From Anisakis pegreffii (Eukaryota > Nematoda > Chromadorea > Rhabditida > Anisakidae), in NCBI GenBank assembly GCA_035041965.1, contig JAPYMA010000248.1, positions 1 to 64,000 of the forward strand: DNA of 64,000 nt. The letters run 5' to 3'. Each line of letters starts with the position of its first letter. The first letter of the stretch is position 1. The notes under the pieces were generated by a model. The model was not told the origin of the DNA, made no database searches, and saw only the letters and a program-made list of their open reading frames with translations. The translations under genes and the position numbers were made by a program. Positions 62,601 to 64,000 of the stretch are shown in pieces.

Positions 62601-63818
62601 TCGCATCGTCTTTAGTCAACATCGCATAACTTTCCAGAAATGCTGTCGCATTACTGAATAAACCGCTCAATATGAAATATGCTACCTGAAACTTGCATTG
62701 TCCATCAGAATCATGTGCTCAAAACCCAGCGAATCACTGGATTACCGTTCATGCATCTTAAAATCAGCGCTTACTAGAACCTAGAGCAAATAATCTCGAA
62801 TGGAAACGCCCTAAGCGCCCTAGGTTATTTGGAGTTATCACGAAATCGCTCGCTAGATCAAGAAGAAATGAATTAAGTAAACTCAAACTAAAATTTTGCT
62901 CCTTCAAAACTAGAGTAACACTCGAGACGGACTATGAAACGATATGTTCATGAGCCAAAACACGATCAATTTTTCAAATTTCGGATCCATTCAACCATTC
63001 ACCGAACCTGTTTCCAAAAATGATCCTTATCCAACTGACTGATTTTATTTCGTCGTAAACATTCCGACACTTCTTCAGCATAAGTGGTTCTGGCGAGACA
63101 CAGCTGTGACCATGTTATGGTATCCACAACTATTGAAGAGTCTGCAAAGTGAATCCTTTCACAAGAGCAAGTCCGCGATAGCAAGCACAATCCTACACAC
63201 ATCATTAATGACACAAAAAACACAAAAGTTTCGGTCCGTCAAAAATTTATCATGTTACAATATCACAACCTCGAATATAAATCCACAGAAAACGAATTTC
63301 ACAAATGTTCATAAAGCTTCAGCAAAAATCTCGCGATTTTTGAGTCAACTGATTTGTCGTTGGGGTAAGACCACTCACCATGAGAATGTATGAATATTGC
63401 CTCAGCTAATGACCAGATCAGCTCGTACAGATTCAACGTTTCTCTCAGCTCCACATCACCATCCGTAAGCAGTGACTGGGCAGCACGAAGAGATGAACGA
63501 TACTCTAAGCTCAACAAACGCAACCTAAGATTTGCCAGTTCACTTTCAACAGTTAGAGAGTATCAAATAAAAATCCAAATCTATGAAGTATATAAACGCT
63601 CGAAAGTGTCATCTAAAGACCGAAATTAACGCAAAAAAATCTGCACTCTACGATTGTTTAACTGTTCAAAGAGTGTCAAAACAAATGCTCTATTGGGATT
63701 ATGAAAGCAATGATCAAAACCGCTCGTGAATACAACAGTTAGGATGGATATGGAGAAACGTACTCATCAACGCGTATTGTCGCCTCTTTAGCCAGTTTTT
63801 GCGCACGACAGAATGTCG
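59689..63818 (-). CDS. npp-2: Nucleoporin NUP85 (partial, 5' end outside window)
   Basis: NUP85 is a helical-stack member of the Y (NUP107-160) complex that scaffolds the nuclear pore. Ten exons, in order of translation, join in frame: 63818-63764, 63524-63379, 63141-63008, 62685-62512, 62368-62171, 61792-61542, 61096-60914, 60627-60357, 60239-60150 and 59880-59689 (stop). They give 563 residues, and perhaps 90 N-terminal residues are missing compared with the human protein. Family hallmarks in order: NLYELIWSLAEAIFI, KDHFWKQVAYFILSGLFSNA, WFETMPAYLLFLRP, PDWWIGAHLSDLL, FIIIEYAKSLFAQPGMWRIG, ERHWGSALSWAIRN, LAPKKFHSVLFADLIAIL and the C-terminal LRYALLNNLANAI. The exons at 62368 and 60627 use AAG acceptors. 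The junction before 60627 was chosen because it alone restores phase. A run of Gly, Asp and Glu precedes the last helix. It points away from the repeats and toward SMN and PLD, with no shared promoter. Confidence 0.88.
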
Positions 63819-64000
63819 CTGAAAAATCACTAAAATCATTTTCATCTAATCAATTGTTTGTATCACTTTTTGCATATAACCACAATTTTTTTGCACAATA
63901 TAATGCAAATTTCCTGCGTAATATAATTTGTATAATATAATGCAAACATTCATATCATCAGGAACCATCACACATTTATGAATGAACTGATTTAACTTTA

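Noticed and set aside
1..64000. CRISPR arrays, operons or other prokaryotic features
   Set aside because: The sequence is eukaryotic with introns; the repeat arrays lack the short repeat-spacer pattern of CRISPR.

Overview
The window looks like eukaryotic, most probably nematode, nuclear DNA. It is AT-rich, its genes are split into many small exons with GT..AG introns, most 3' splice sites are pyrimidine-rich and end in TTTCAG or a relative, and the three recognisable genes are conserved animal housekeeping genes. I cannot name the species.

Layout. (1) 1-2186: non-coding, with an A-rich tract and a near-perfect 31-bp hairpin. (2) 2187-4087, plus strand: a complete six-exon survival motor neuron gene (SMN, smn-1 type; 249 aa). 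(3) 4088-12067: about 8 kb without a gene I can name. (4) 12068-29838: left arm of a large inverted duplication, carrying an intact 27-exon phospholipase D gene on the plus strand (14220-29797; 1423 aa; PX, PH, two HKD motifs and the conserved C-terminus). (5) 29839-37739: a spacer of about 7.9 kb with repeats only. (6) 37740-51806: right arm, carrying a second phospholipase D gene on the minus strand. Nearly every exon is still open, but a deletion of about 1.17 kb in exon 5 brings in an early stop, and the exon 15-16 region has been shortened and fused. (7) 51807-59688: repeat-rich DNA with a dispersed ~200-bp family, a tandem array of palindrome-ended elements, a seven-copy tandem array with tRNA-like Pol III boxes, and a GC-rich hairpin-rich segment ending in eight T. 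(8) 59689-63818, minus strand: ten exons of the nucleoporin NUP85 gene (npp-2 type), whose 5' end lies beyond the window.

How the parts relate. SMN (snRNP assembly), PLD (phosphatidic acid signalling) and NUP85 (nuclear pore Y complex) have no evident common pathway. The notable biology is structural: a whole-gene, tail-to-tail PLD duplication whose copies differ widely in some exons (about 77% amino acid identity in the last exon) but are about 98-99% identical over two tracts that include introns, which suggests gene conversion between the arms. DNA transposon-like elements sit in the same two introns of both copies and so predate the duplication. All identities and exon borders were read by eye; no search or alignment program was run.
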